From assembly GCA_951640195.1 (NCBI GenBank), contig OX621169.1:1736001-1800000 (forward strand): a stretch of DNA of 64,000 bases. The letters run 5' to 3'. Shown in pieces: positions 30,201-42,222 of this stretch; the first letter of the stretch is position 1, and the number at the start of each line of letters is the position of its first letter. The notes beneath the pieces are model-generated. The model was given only the letters and a program-made list of their open reading frames with translations. It had not been told where the DNA came from and did no database searches. A program made the position numbers and the translations under genes. Source of the stretch: Porpolomopsis calyptriformis. Lineage: Eukaryota > Basidiomycota > Agaricomycetes > Agaricales > Hygrophoraceae.

Positions 30201-30517
30201 GGTATCTCATGAATCTTTTCATCAGGCGTATACTGAACTTGTTCCGACAGATATTGAATTCGGAAAAGGATGATTCAGAATCGGCCTATCGTGCTCTAGT
30301 TGGACTGGGCAACGTCGTCAGCGCAATTCTTTGATAGCGATCATTTCCTGTTGGTGACTCATGTATAAACCAGGTGCATGCGGCCAAAGCCAATAACTTC
30401 CCACTGGGGTCCGGTCAACTGAACGAAGTCCGACAATGCATCCGCACCCTTCCAGGAACGTTCTCGGAAGACCGTGTTCACAGCATTACGCAGGAGATCA
30501 ACAGACTTCTCGGTTGA
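27251..30517 (+). CDS. DOA1: Doa1/Ufd3/PLAP: ubiquitin-binding WD40 adaptor of Cdc48
   Basis: About 18 exons (first 27251-27295, then 27349-27529, 27585-27741, 27793-27896, 27947-28076, 28130-28269, 28323-28577, 28630-28688, 28746-28905, 28958-29101, 29154-29302, 29351-29437 and others to the stop at 30517). The N-terminal seven-bladed WD40 propeller shows its blades clearly (RDSTAISWQRA, GSWDKTVKVW, GGEDRTVRVWR, GCSDGIVRVF). A PFU ubiquitin-binding domain follows (YDYVFDVDIKDGEPPLKLPY, then NPFGTAQRFLER, VDEIVKFIEKNT). The C terminus is the all-helical PUL domain that binds Cdc48/p97 (FKQANVTAMQCKLYQFDE; ends ITQEINRLLG). The protein controls ubiquitin recycling and mitochondrial and ribosomal quality control. 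Between PFU and PUL a YVDPxTGASRY motif occurs twice. All junctions keep frame. Confidence 0.93.
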
Positions 30518-30762
30518 TGGTTTTTGATTGGTATTTTGGGTCGTTACATAGAAGGCTGGTTCTACAACAGAACCCACCATATTTGGGCAGTCAGCTGGGT
30601 TACTCGTGGGCAGTTCTCATACAAACTAAAAAGATAAATGGATGCGCTTCTGTACTTTGCAGGGTAACCTGCACTTTCGAGAGGGTTTGAGGGGGTGATG
30701 GTCTTCTGTGCTAACTGATCCTTTGGGAGTTCCCGTTGTGTTCAATCTGGACACTTCCTTAG

Positions 30763-31517
30763 ATGGCCACAGCCAAGATCTATCTGGTTCGACATGGGGA
30801 GACTGACTACAACAAGAAAGATATCATTCAGGGACAGCTGGATACCCAACTGAATGAGGTTGGAATAGAGCAAGGGAGGCTGGTTGCAGGTGCGCTGCGA
30901 TCTATACCGTTTGACATCGCATACACCAGCGATCTTTCTCGCGCAACGAAAGTAAGGTCTCCGTTTTGGATACGGCTACGCTTGATTAACGATGACAGAC
31001 GGTCGAGTCTATTCTCGCATACCATCCCAATGTGCCCCTTCACAAACAGGAAAATTTAAGAGAAAGGGTAACTCAAAACGGCTCGAGTCAGACACTGAAT
31101 GCTGATTGATGTATACGGGGACAGTTCCTAGGCGAGCTCCAAGGCAAGCAGAGGTATACTAGGCTATTGTCGCTAGAGGAGTCGATGGAGACGAAACAGG
31201 ATTTCACAAACCGGACCCTAGCCTGGTGGGACGAAACCATTCTTCGAACGTTATCTTCTCTACAAACGGAAGATCGACCACACCATATTCTTGTCACCAC
31301 TCACGGCGGATTCACCAGCACCCTCGTAACTACCTTGATAAGAAGCCGGGAAGTAAAATGTGCGGAAGGTGTTGTGATCTACCAGTGCCTGAATTCGTCT
31401 GTGACGATTATAGAGATTCAAAAGGATGGGAAGGGGACAGTGCTGCAATACGGGGACACCTCACATTTGCTCAATGAAGGCCATAAGACGAATGCAGACG
31501 AAGTTGATGGTGTATAG
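30763..31517 (+). CDS. Histidine phosphatase family protein (phosphoglycerate mutase-like)
   Basis: Three exons (30763-30951, 30999-31067, 31125-31517) encode 216 residues. The catalytic N-terminal motif is IYLVRHGETDYN (phosphorylated His in RHG), followed by QGQLDTQLNEVG and YTSDLSRATK. The second half has LRERFLGELQGK and the second active-site His in ILVTTHGGFTS. The length and these motifs match the small phosphatases of this superfamily that act on sugar or nucleotide phosphates, such as TIGAR-like fructose-2,6-bisphosphatase. The true substrate cannot be told from sequence. No targeting signal is seen. It is followed 62 bases later by the exchanger gene on the same strand. Confidence 0.85.
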
Positions 31518-31579
31518 CAGAACTGCCTCGATATACATTAGATCATCGCGGATAGCTGGTCGGACTTGAAACCATTTTC

Positions 31580-33763
31580 ATGACTTCAACTGAGAGGACA
31601 GCCCTCCTAGAAAATGGGCCTAGCATACCTCAACGCCCATCTTTCAGTCGTCTTCTCGATTTTCTTAAGGCAGAAGACCAACCCTCATGGATCGAATCCT
31701 ACAAATACTTCATTTTTAGCTCATGGTGGAATATCGCGCTGGTCTTCGTACCCCTAAGTATCCTATCTTACCAATTAGACTGGGATGCCACTCTTCGCTT
31801 CTGGCTCAGCTTTTGCGCCATCATTCCACTCGCCAAGGTGCTAAAATTGTCGCCCGATGAATTAGGCACGGCTAATTTGTGGAACGCATAGCTTTTAGGG
31901 GTGGCTACCGAGCAGATGTCCTGCCGGCTTGGGCAAACAGTCGCCGGCTTGGTAAATGCATCCTTTGGTAACGCTGTGGAGATCATTGTAGGGATTGCCG
32001 CTTTGCTTCAAGGTGAGTATCAAATGTAACCCATTCGCGGCATTGTTCGACTTGCGGTCATTAGGGGAACTGCGAATCGTTCAAACCTCTGTATGAGCTT
32101 TTCACGACTGCAATCAACAGGGCGTTAAATAAGACATTATTGCAGATGCTGGGGTCTATTTTATCGAACATTCTTCTCGTATTAGGTTGCTCCTTCATAG
32201 CTGGTCAGTCCTCCTGTTTCATGGTTGCCTGTGCGTTTGTTGGGATGATCTTTAACATGGTTTCTGATACAAACAGGAGGTTTGAAATATCCCGAGAGTC
32301 GTTTTCAGCAGACGGCTGCTCAGACGTGAGTGTATTTTCAAATCCTCTACCCCTCCACCTTCACTCTCTGATATTTCGTCCAGTTCTAGTTCTGTAAGCG
32401 TTATCTAAAAAGAAGGGTTTCAAGTAACTGCCTGACTCCGATCAATAAAGCTCATGACACTCTCGTGTATCAGTCAGTAACTTCGTTGTGTTCTCGGGTG
32501 TTCGTTCCTATACACTAATCATTGATCCCAGCCTTGGTCATTCCGGCGGCCTTCCGCAACTCAAAAATCGATGGCCACAATCATACTCGACCATCCGGGT
32601 TTTCGTTGTTTTCCGTCGATACTACAGCCCCTGATCTAGACCCCGCTGATCAACACGGTCTTCTGACTATATCTAGAGGCACCGCGATCCTGCTTCTTGC
32701 TGTTTATGTTTTGTATTTATATTTCCAAGTGAGTAAGACATTAATCCATCCATCTGTCATGCTTATCGCCACCCTGTACATTTTCAGTTAAAGTCACACA
32801 CGTACTTGTTCCAGGCTCATGAAGAAGAGGAAGATGAAGTAGCAAACATGAGCACTGTATCAGCCGCTTCAGCGTAACACAAAACTTGTCCTTTCCTCTT
32901 TTATCATATTGAGATTCTTGATGGAACAGATTATTTATTGTGACAGTTGTCACTGCTATTTGCGCCGACTTTCGTGAGCAGACCACAGTATATTCCTGCT
33001 CCTGCTAATATCTTCCGTCCTGTTTCAGTGGTAGCCTCCATCGAGGAAACGGCGGTGCGATATAATATACCGAAAACATTCATCGGTTTAATTCTCCTGC
33101 CGCTAGTCGCAAGTCTTTCATGTTTCAACCGTAGAGAAACTCAAGATTGACTGAATTGCTCACAGGCAAATGCTGCGGAGCATGTCACCTCTGTCTGGAT
33201 GGCAATGAGACAGAAGATGGAGCTGACCATAGGGATATGCGTTGGCAGCTCTATCGTATGTTTTCCGTACCTCGTTCCATTCATTGTCTGATCGATCCTT
33301 TCTGTGACGTGCAGCAAATTTCGACTTTCGTCGTGCCACTCTTGGTTGTCATCGGCTGGATGTGAGCCGTTCTGCTATTCTGGTCATTCAGCGTTCAATT
33401 TCATTTCGCCCCCCCACCGTAGATCTGGCCATCAACTCACGCTTTTCTTTGAGAATTTTGAGGTTTGCATTCTTCTTCACTTTCCTTGTGTGCCCTTACA
33501 TATTGTCTGCAGACGATTGTTTTATTTGTATCTGTACTTCTCGTTAATCTTTTAATCCAGTAGGCTCTCCCGTTCGTTTCATCGTGTCTTCGTCGCTCAC
33601 TTGTTTCGTAGGGATGGCAAGTCCAACTACATGGAAGGCGTCATGTACGGACATAAGCTACTTCACCGCACCAAATTTGACAGCATTTTACAGGCTACTT
33701 TCATTATATATTGTTGTAGCCCTCGCTTGTATGTTTCTTCATCAGTTGGTTGCGTTTGGCTAA
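31580..33763 (+). CDS. VCX1: Vacuolar Ca2+/H+ exchanger (CAX/Vcx1 family)
   Basis: Seventeen short exons from ATG 31580 to TAA 33761-33763, all in frame. The membrane protein moves Ca2+ into the vacuole in exchange for protons. Family signatures are in both halves: NASFGNAVEIIVGIAALLQGE (first alpha repeat, exons 2-3; 31892-32090) and NAAEHVTSVW (second alpha repeat, exon 12; 33166-33255), each with the conserved Asn and Glu of the transport path. SMLGSILSNILLVLGCSFIAGG and QIATFVVPL-like segments are transmembrane. The acidic loop EEEEDEVAN lies between the halves. The C terminus is GKSNYMEGVMLLSLYIVVALA. One intron (33109-33165) uses a GC donor (GCAAGT) instead of GT, needed to keep LLPLVANAAEH. 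Confidence 0.92.
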
Positions 33764-34022
33764 CATATATTCGAAAGTCTGGGTTTCCTGATTGTCTTAC
33801 CACCGGGAACCGAAACCAGGAATTACCTTGTGGTACCTTTGTCGAACTCGAGTTTTTGAGAAGAGCGAACCATCTGGTCCTCAAGTTTATTCCGCCCTAC
33901 TTTGAGGGTAAATTTACAATAAATTCTCTTATTATTATCGTAAATGGTCAGATAGCTATTGCGTCGAGATCAGAGCACTCAGTCAAGCAGATAGTATGCG
34001 CGAAAAATAAATAACGAGAATT

Positions 34023-35209
34023 TCAACAGCCGGCGACGCTCTCTCCTTGTAGCTCTTCGAATTTTCCTCGAGCCATTCGAATATTGATCTTCAAGGCGGC
34101 TGTTTCTATCAGCGAATGATATTAGCACCTCATACGACGCGAAATGAGATGAGGGACAAACCTATAGTCGGATCGTGCACAATGATCATGATATACGTGT
34201 TCTTGGTCATCTCGTCTAGGACCGCGGTAAAGTCGGGCAACTCCAACTCGAGTGAATGAAACTCTTGGCGAACACGCAAGCAGGCGTGCTTGAATTCTTT
34301 TATGAGCTCCGAAGTTCGTTCATAACGCGAAGAATCCAGCTCGTGAGGATCTTGTTCCGTGCTGGGATCAGAGGATGCATGTGACGAGGGGGTGGGGTGA
34401 GCAGAGGTTGCGATAACAAGAAAAGTGGCGCGTTCGAAGAGGATAACTTCGGTTGCGCTGCACGCCTCTGCAAATGTTGTCAAATGTTTTGAAAGGAGGG
34501 CGGCATTTGGAATCAGGGTATGCACGATGCTCGACCATGCCTGTATAGTGACGTCGTGGATTGACCTACCATTAAAATGCGACTGGCGAGTCCGCACTTA
34601 CTTTGTAGAGGCTTTCGTCGTGTATGCTCGTTCCAAACACATCAGCGCCAATGTCTCCGGTGGAAGAGAGGAGGTCGGTTTTCTTCTTTTCAAAAACGGT
34701 ACTCTTATGTCCTCGCACAAGATCCATCTTGTGTACGAGAAGAAACAGGGCGGCACCGGGACTGAACTGCCGAAGACCGTCCAAACATTCGCGATAATAC
34801 TCAAGATCCTTGGACATCTCCCGGGACTCGACGTCGAAGACGTAGATCATGATGCAGACATGTTGGAAAATCGTTGAGCGCTGGGAGGTGAGGTATGCGT
34901 CCATGAAGCCCTCTTGGCCGCCACAGTCCCATAGGTTAAGGATGAGGTCACCGAGGAAGCGAACGTGATTTTGTTCGACCTCAATGGTTGCGCCCAGTCT
35001 TGCGGTCAGGGAAGCAGGATTGTTTGAACTGAGTTTCTCAGTGGTCATGTATGAGCTGAATGCACGAGAAAACAGAGGACATACAAGATGATAGAACGCA
35101 TGGATGTCTTCCCGCTTCCAGAAGCGCCCATTAAAAGGACCTGGCGAAACGCACGTCGATGATTAGTCCAGGACATAGCTCACATCGTTGAGAATACCTT
35201 TTTCTTCAT
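34023..35209 (-). CDS. GTR1: Rag-family small GTPase Gtr1 (RagA/B type)
   Basis: Five exons: 35209-35198 (MKKK), 35140-35085, 35028-34602, 34540-34162, 34105-34023; 318 residues. The N-terminal GTPase has a P-loop GASGSGKTSMRSII, the switch region DLILNLWDCGGQ (WDCGGQ in place of the Ras DTAGQ) and LFLLVHKMDLV as guanine-specificity motif. The C-terminal half is a roadblock-like dimerisation domain ending ETAALKINIRMARGKFEEL. Gtr1 pairs with Gtr2 on the vacuole and signals amino-acid sufficiency to TORC1. A short tail (QGESVAGC) ends in Cys, without a CAAX box. It is divergent from the next gene, with start codons 101 bases apart. The adjacent vacuolar exchanger is convergent. Confidence 0.92.
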
Positions 35210-35310
35210 TGTTGAAGCTGAGGGAGAGCAGCCAAAACGCTGACGCTACACGGGATCGCGTAGGGTCGTGACCTCCTCTTGAAATCAGCGCCAAACCCAG
35301 GACATGTGTT

Positions 35311-36941
35311 ATGCCGTTCTCAGGTAAGATTCTCAATTTCACGACCTGCAACCGCCGTCAACCGCCTCGCATCCAGTTGCAGAACTGAAGCAGAAAGCGA
35401 GTAGCGCAAAGCAAGCCAGCGTCAATACTTTCCAGAACACCAAGGACCACTTTCAGAGCACACCGAGCAAAAAAGCGACTTGGGGCCCGGATGCATTGAC
35501 GTCTACCCAGGCGAGTCAGGGCAGCGCACCACCACCCATCGCCCGAAATAACCGTCCCGTTCCCCCATCTCGCCGAAGACCCGCAGGAATCAATGGGAGC
35601 GAAGATAATACCATAGTCGATATTCCTAGTATCGATTGGGCAAACCTTTCTCAGAAGGACAAAGAGGCGTTCTTCAGCTGGCTGGATGAATTCTTTGCCC
35701 GCTTCTTCAATAACTCTTCGCAGTCGAAAGATGAGCGTCACACCGCCAAGCAGCCAGCGAATAAATCGCCTCTGCCTGCTTCTTTTCCTCCCCAGCCCAG
35801 TCGCGGACCACCGGTGACGCACTCCAGCCATTTTGATGACAGCATTCGACTGAATGTTTTTCATAGCCAACTATTGCCAAGTGGTCGAAGCCAAAGCTCT
35901 CGTCTACCGACACGCCTGCAATGGGTATGTTAATGTCCCTCACATACTTGCTATCTCTAAACAAAATCGGAAGTACGCTCAATAAACACAGGCTCGAACG
36001 GCCTCGTGATGTCTCACCCTCCATCTACCACTCATGGGTCCGCAGCTCTGGACCTGGCACATTATTTCCAACCTTCTACCCACTGGGATACAGCTTGGTA
36101 CTCCTCTGATAACTTACTCCCTCCCCCTTTGGATGGCAACCAACATCTAAGCCATGCCGGTTCCTGGCAATCCATTGGCTCAAAAAAAACTGTCAATGGT
36201 GGGGTTATTTTTTCTGACCTTAGCATGTGCTGGTTTATTGTCGAATTCTCCACTGCCTCTTCCGCCGGTCCGAATGACATCATCGCTGTAAAGCGCAAGG
36301 CCATGTACCTAGCCTGTCCTTCGCCAATGTCCAAAGCAGCCTTAATAGGGGCGCATGAAACTTACGGAGATACGATCGCTGCGTTTGCCGAGAATTTCGT
36401 GGGGACGGGTGAATTTTGTGCCCGTGGGGAGTGCTGGGACTTGGCGAACGAATCACTCAAATACTTTGATAGTTTCGACTATGTTCCCAAACCCGTGCCA
36501 AGCTTGAACCGGACACATGGGCATCTTATTTTCGAGGGAAAAGCCACGGGAAAGGGAAAAATGGTAGGGAGGTGGAGAGGAGGCGATGACAGGGTTAGAA
36601 GGGGCGACATTGTAGAATGGAGAAGGGTGAAGATTAACATTGTCGGCGCCCCTCCTAATAGCTGGGCGCTTCTTGGCGATCCGGACCATACTTCTATTAT
36701 CGTGCGCGACTCGCAACCTTCTCGGGCACCTGCTGACGGTCAAGCAATGAGCCCTGCCGATCTGAAGAGTCTAGAGGTGGTGGAGCAGAGTGTTCATTCC
36801 CCGCCGGATCGCAAGACTTATGATTTAGGCGCCTTTGAGCAAGGAGAAATGTGGATTTATAGGCCGATCGGTATGCAAGCCTATTTGGGGGCGTTACTTG
36901 GGGCCAAATGTCCTTCGGGTGTGGCCACGTTGGAGATTTGA
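35311..36941 (+). CDS. BBC1/AIM3-type protein with C-terminal cysteine-proteinase-fold domain
   Basis: Exon 1 is 35311-35323 (MPFS plus one base). Exon 2 from 35383 encodes ELKQKASSAKQASV and a Pro/Ser-rich, probably disordered region with IDWANLSQKDKEAFFSWLDEFF. The junction to the last exon (about 35992) is not resolved by frame, since the strongest donor (GTATGT, 35925) is out of phase by one. The last exon to 36941 encodes a 300-residue globular domain: SHPPSTTHGSAALDLAHYF, GECWDLANESLKYF, GRWRGGDDRVRRGDIVEWR, DPDHTSIIV and a C-terminal VEQSV/MWIYRP segment. This matches the domain at the end of fungal Bbc1 and Aim3, actin-patch regulators. The Cys-His arrangement (GECWDLA, DPDHTS) resembles NlpC/papain folds, but activity is unproven. 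No SH3 domain is seen. Confidence 0.7.
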
Positions 36942-37111
36942 TTCGATAAAGGCGGGTCTTCGTGGGTTTATGTACGTTCAACAATTGTATTTTTCGAAAC
37001 ACGAAACACCATAGCACCGATTCAAAGCTCTTCTAATCAACTTTCAGTCGTGGTAAATCAGAGGATTGATGAGAGGGGGATGGGCGGGAAAGATTCGTTA
37101 TACATTACCGC

Positions 37112-37791
<680 letters not shown>

Positions 37792-37879
37792 TCAGGTGGT
37801 AGCGTGCGAATATTTTTCTTCATTGCGATCTCATGGATGGCAATCTCGCAGGCGAGTGCTCGCGTTTCTGCTGTACTCA

Positions 37880-39632
37880 ATGCGTTCTAATGGACGTCCT
37901 GCAGCTACATATACATTAATTCACGCGTTCCTCACCAAGCACTCTCATTTTAATGTCGCTCGGGCGTTGAAAAAAGCCACAAAAGACCTTGTCGTTCTCA
38001 AAGACGATGCGAAAATAGATGATCCTCAGCTAGATGAAATTATCAAGGAATGGAGAATTCTCACTGCTAAAAAACGTGCCTCGTATTCGTGAGTGGCAAT
38101 TTCCTGCCGCTTCCGCCAAGTAATATTGTTAATGAAACCAGGTTAAGCCCGAATTCTGGTTGTTGTTTGTTCGTCATCTGTGGCTATCCCCCACCTTACC
38201 CTTCGGCGTTTTTAGATACTTCTAGCTCTACCTCAGATTCGAATTCAGAGCCCAAACTTGCAAGAACCACTAAGGCACTATGTTTGAAGGCGCCGAAGCG
38301 ATCCCCGCCTTCATCTTTGTCCTCTTCAGATTCAGACTCAAGCCAGGGGACGGATACACGCAATAGACTTACAAAGATATCTACCGAGAAGGGTGAGCAC
38401 ATTTCCAAAAAATTGAATCGTAGTCTAACAGTTAGTCAAAATGCATATTTTCTGGTTAAAGAGTCGAAAAAATCCTCCTCTCTTTCTTCTCAGTCGGACT
38501 CAAGCTCAGATGCAGAAACGAATGCACCTACTAGAGATACAAAGGTGTTAAATAAGAATGGTGAACTCAATTATGGCCTGTTCCATAAATCTGATCTGAT
38601 ATGCAACTAAATAGTTGTTTCATCTCCCAAATTTTCCAGTTCCAACTCGGAAACTTCCTCGTTAGAGTCGGGTATGTAAACCAAACTAGCATTCTCCAAA
38701 CTGCAACATTTAATTTGTGCATTCAGATGATTCGGCAAGCTCAAAATATGGAGGGTCCAAAAAGAAAGTCTCGAAAGACAAGAAGCCGCGAATTTTGCCC
38801 TCGTCTGACCGAGCTTCGAGTCCCACTTTATCTTCAGGAAGTAGACCTGGCCATAGCTCGCATTCCTCGTCGGACCATGACATTGGGGGGAAAACAAAGA
38901 ACAAGAGTCCAACCGCCAAAGGGTATGGAAAGGAGTCAAAGGTTACCCAGACCATGAAGGTAAAAGGCCGACCATCGTACCCATCGACGCCATCGGACTC
39001 GTTGGATTCGTCGGACTCGGACTCGGATTCGGATTCGAGCTCGGAAATAGGCGTTAACACAAGAATGAAGAAAGGACAGACAGGGAACAAGAACAATAAC
39101 ACGCGCTCGGACCGGATCCCGACGTCGACCGTTTCCAAAACCTCCCCTCTCGGTAACACCAAGACTGTGGACGTCCATAATGATGACGTTAGGGTGACCA
39201 AGAAGCAGAAAACGACAAAAAATGGAGATGCCATAATGACCTCTGTTGCTACGGGCACGCAAGAAGAATTCAGCAGAAAACACGGAAATTCGAACCAGAA
39301 GGGCAACACACCTTTCAAGAGGATTGACCCTGATAGGATTCCCACCCATGCTGTGAAAGACAATAGATATGAAGTCAAGGTACATCTCTTTCATCTTTCC
39401 ACTGACACTAACTCATTACGGACACAAAGGCAGGACCGAGTAATGACTACGGTCAGAGGGCTCACCAAGACCTCATTGTCACTCGCGGCGCAGGGTTCCG
39501 TAAGGAGAAAACTAAGAAAAAAAGAGGCAGTTATCGAGGTGGAGAGATTACGGTAGGCTGCTTCCACCCTTCACGGTTTGTGGCTGACGAGGGGTACAGA
39601 TGGAGAGCCACAGTTTCAAGTTTGCCGATTAA
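37880..39632 (+). CDS. Srp40/Nopp140-like nucleolar phosphoprotein
   Basis: From ATG 37880 the first exon encodes a LisH-like helix (IHAFLTKHSHFNVARALKKA). A long low-complexity middle follows, with alternating acidic serine blocks (SSTSDSNSEPK, SSSDSDSSQGTD, DSDSDSDSSSE) and Lys-rich spacers, spread over several exons whose exact ends I cannot fix. The C-terminal exon ends at 39632 and carries the SRP40 signature: FKRIDPDRIP, the segment GPSNDYGQRAHQDLIVTRG, FRKEKTKKKRGSYRGGEIT, then MESHSFKFAD after the last intron (39552-39599). This domain binds snoRNPs and RNA polymerase I factors. The serine runs are predicted casein kinase 2 targets. The next gene is convergent, 201 bases away. Confidence 0.85.
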
Positions 39633-39833
39633 TGTCAGCTTTGCATCGCGAATGCCTTACACGTCAGAGTACATAGAGTCTTGTCGCACAGCAATTTTAG
39701 ATGAACTGCAGAAGACCGTATGGCCCAAGTAAGATGAGTCGGATTTTCAAGTGATATGTCCATCATAGTGGTGATATCAGGGGCTGCGAACTCGGGTTTT
39801 CAGACTTGGGCTAGGATAACGATAGGAGGGATG

Positions 39834-41790
39834 TCATATTGCTTCTAGTGACCTCGCCCATTCTATTCTAATCCACCGCTGCCTTCTTGATCGCCCCTCT
39901 TCCTGGGATTTCACCGCTAACCTCTGAAGATGTTTAATGATTTGATAACTCGATTTATGTGCCATGTACGAAGGCAGGACTTCATCCTCCTTTCCTGCCC
40001 TTCGCCATACAACCTGGGGCAAATACCATCTCGACAGAGGTACAACACATATCTCGCCGTCATGACGAGGCCCTACGACCGAGTTCACCACATCCTTTGG
40101 CATCATGGCGAGATCGAATCGGAGCAGGAATCGACAGTCATACAGCACCCCGAGTTCTCCTGGTTTATCCCCACCTTCTTGCGAAGATGTTAATTTTTCA
40201 GCTATCATACGGGTTAAATTGCGGTATAATGGGTCAGGAACTTTGATTAAAGCCTTGTTTCGGACGGCCGGTGGTTGTCTTGACACCAGAAAAGCGGACC
40301 TCTCACCCGGTGCGGGTTCGAGTCCTGGGGTAAGGTTGATTTTGCCTGTGCTGCTAATGGCAACGGGATGCCACAAGACACCTCCCCCGGCTGTAAATGG
40401 TGTGATGGTCTCTGGGAGGTAACTTGTTTTCCAGATTTTCTGAATTATGTGCTGGATGTGGACCTTTTTTCGATTGGCTTCTGCCAGAAGCGAACCCCAA
40501 GGGTGGTGTGATATGTAGCGCATGACACGTAAGACTATCGCCGCTCGCACGTTGGGGTCGCACAGAGCAGCAATGTTCCAGGTGGGCAGTAAGAATGTTC
40601 CGGGAAATGATGGGATAGTGCTACGATTGAGATAACTATCGACTGGATGGATTGCATCGTCAATGAACACGTTATGTAGAGCTAGAAGAGTAATTTGACT
40701 GGCACCTTGCCTATCGATGTCTTCGGCGTGTGCGGAAAGAGCCTTCACCTCGCCATATAACTGCTCTCGCCCGCCAGAGATATCTATGTTAATAGGTTTG
40801 ATCTCTGCTGCCTCTTTTATTCTCTCCAGTTGTTCCTTGATTTTGGTCGGTAGAGGCTTAGGTGATTCAAACTAGAGAGACGAATACTTTTTTGTGAAAT
40901 ATGACGATCCAGTGGGTTTATGACACACCTGAACTTTTGGTATTTTGCTACCATCAGCAAGCATTTGACGAAGAGCGTTGCGGAGAGTAATTTCAGGTTG
41001 AAAATTAGTAGGGTCATTGACATACTCCAGTCTATTCTCCTCGCATGTTGAGAGAATTCGATCCTAATCGCGTGAGGTGTATGTCATGACTGACTGACCG
41101 TTCCGCTCACCTTGCCAATGTCCAAAAAAGGGCGTATAACCCACCGACTCATACCTTCGTATCCCGCCCAGCCGAGAGACTCTTCGTGTTCCCCGAATCC
41201 CATACCCCATCGACGGCAACGCTTCATCCCACCGGCACCGAGATCGCTCGTCTGTCTTCCCAATCGCATCAGAGCCGTCTCCACCTGGTCATCAGCGTGG
41301 TGACCGAAGGCGAGGATCTTCGCGCCGACGCGCGTCATGGCGTGGAACAGCACATGTTGCCGAGCCTCCCGCGCGACGCCCTCGAACGCCCTGCCTTTGG
41401 AGGGATTTGGCGGGTACGGCGCGTCCGCCCATGATATTGGGGTGGTAAGGTGTTCAACACCTAAAGATGTGGCTGTTTTTGCACATCGTTCTGCCATATG
41501 GGACGAGGACGGTTGGAGGCGGTGGTCGACTGTTAACGAGACGACGCGGTTTGGCAGACACCCACTTTTGATATGGGTGTTGTCTGAGATGCAACGGCGG
41601 ATGAGAAAGAGGAGACATGTCGAATCAGGCCCTCCAGAGTTTGCGACGGCTGGTTGCGGGTGTGGGTGCTCAGACAGCGTTTATGTATAGAAAAAAACAA
41701 ACCTATGGTTTCTTCGAAACCTGTCGGGGGAGCACACCCTTGGAACATCCGCCAAAATTCGTGCTGGCTGATCGGTTTAACGGGTCGCAT
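39834..41790 (-). CDS. tRNA(Ile)-lysidine synthase-like (TilS/MesJ PP-loop) protein
   Basis: Four exons (41790-41703, 41649-41111, 41063-40929, 40871-39834) encode 599 residues. The N-terminal part holds the PP-loop ATP-binding motif (VANSGGPDSTCLLFLI), then LTVDHRLQ and the TilS-type HHADDQVETALMRL. Next come the RPFLDIGK segment and the EYVNDPTNFQPEITLRNALR region, matching the N-type ATPase core. In bacteria and organelles this enzyme converts C34 of the isoleucine CAU anticodon to lysidine. A nuclear fungal gene suggests a mitochondrial role; targeting is not obvious, because the N terminus (MRPVKPISQHEFWRMF) is only mildly basic. The long C-terminal half is not alignable by eye with bacterial TilS. 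Role in the fungus is inference. Confidence 0.82.
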
Positions 41791-42222
41791 TATCTCGTTT
41801 GTCTGATGGTCAGAGTGGAGGGAGAGCAGGAGCTCGAAGGATTTGCTGATTCAAACATAGGATGATAATACCATTGCAAGTCAGTACAAGATAGCGAATA
41901 AGCGGAGGTCCACGTCCATTCACTGTCCCGTGTCCTTGATGTAGAAAGGTGATATGAAGGAGAATAAACAGTGGGGATAAGCCAGATAATAATCACTGTC
42001 AGCCAAACAAGGAACGAATGTACATACACTCAAATTTGAGGGTGATGAAGAAAGAAAAAGATAAGGGGGCGGGGAGGGCATAAGGCAGGAGAGACACGGA
42101 AGGGGTTCTTTGGGGATAAGAGAGCACGTTTCTATACAAGATGTTTGATAAAATCATCCTTACCAGCGCCCTGAGGCGGTATATTTCATTTCTTGGTCGC
42201 GTCGAGCCTGAATTTCTCGGTT

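Noticed and set aside
40300..40335. tRNA-like B box (GGTTCGAGTCC) inside the lysidine synthase gene
   Set aside because: It lies within a clearly coding exon on the other strand and no acceptor, D or anticodon arms can be folded around it.
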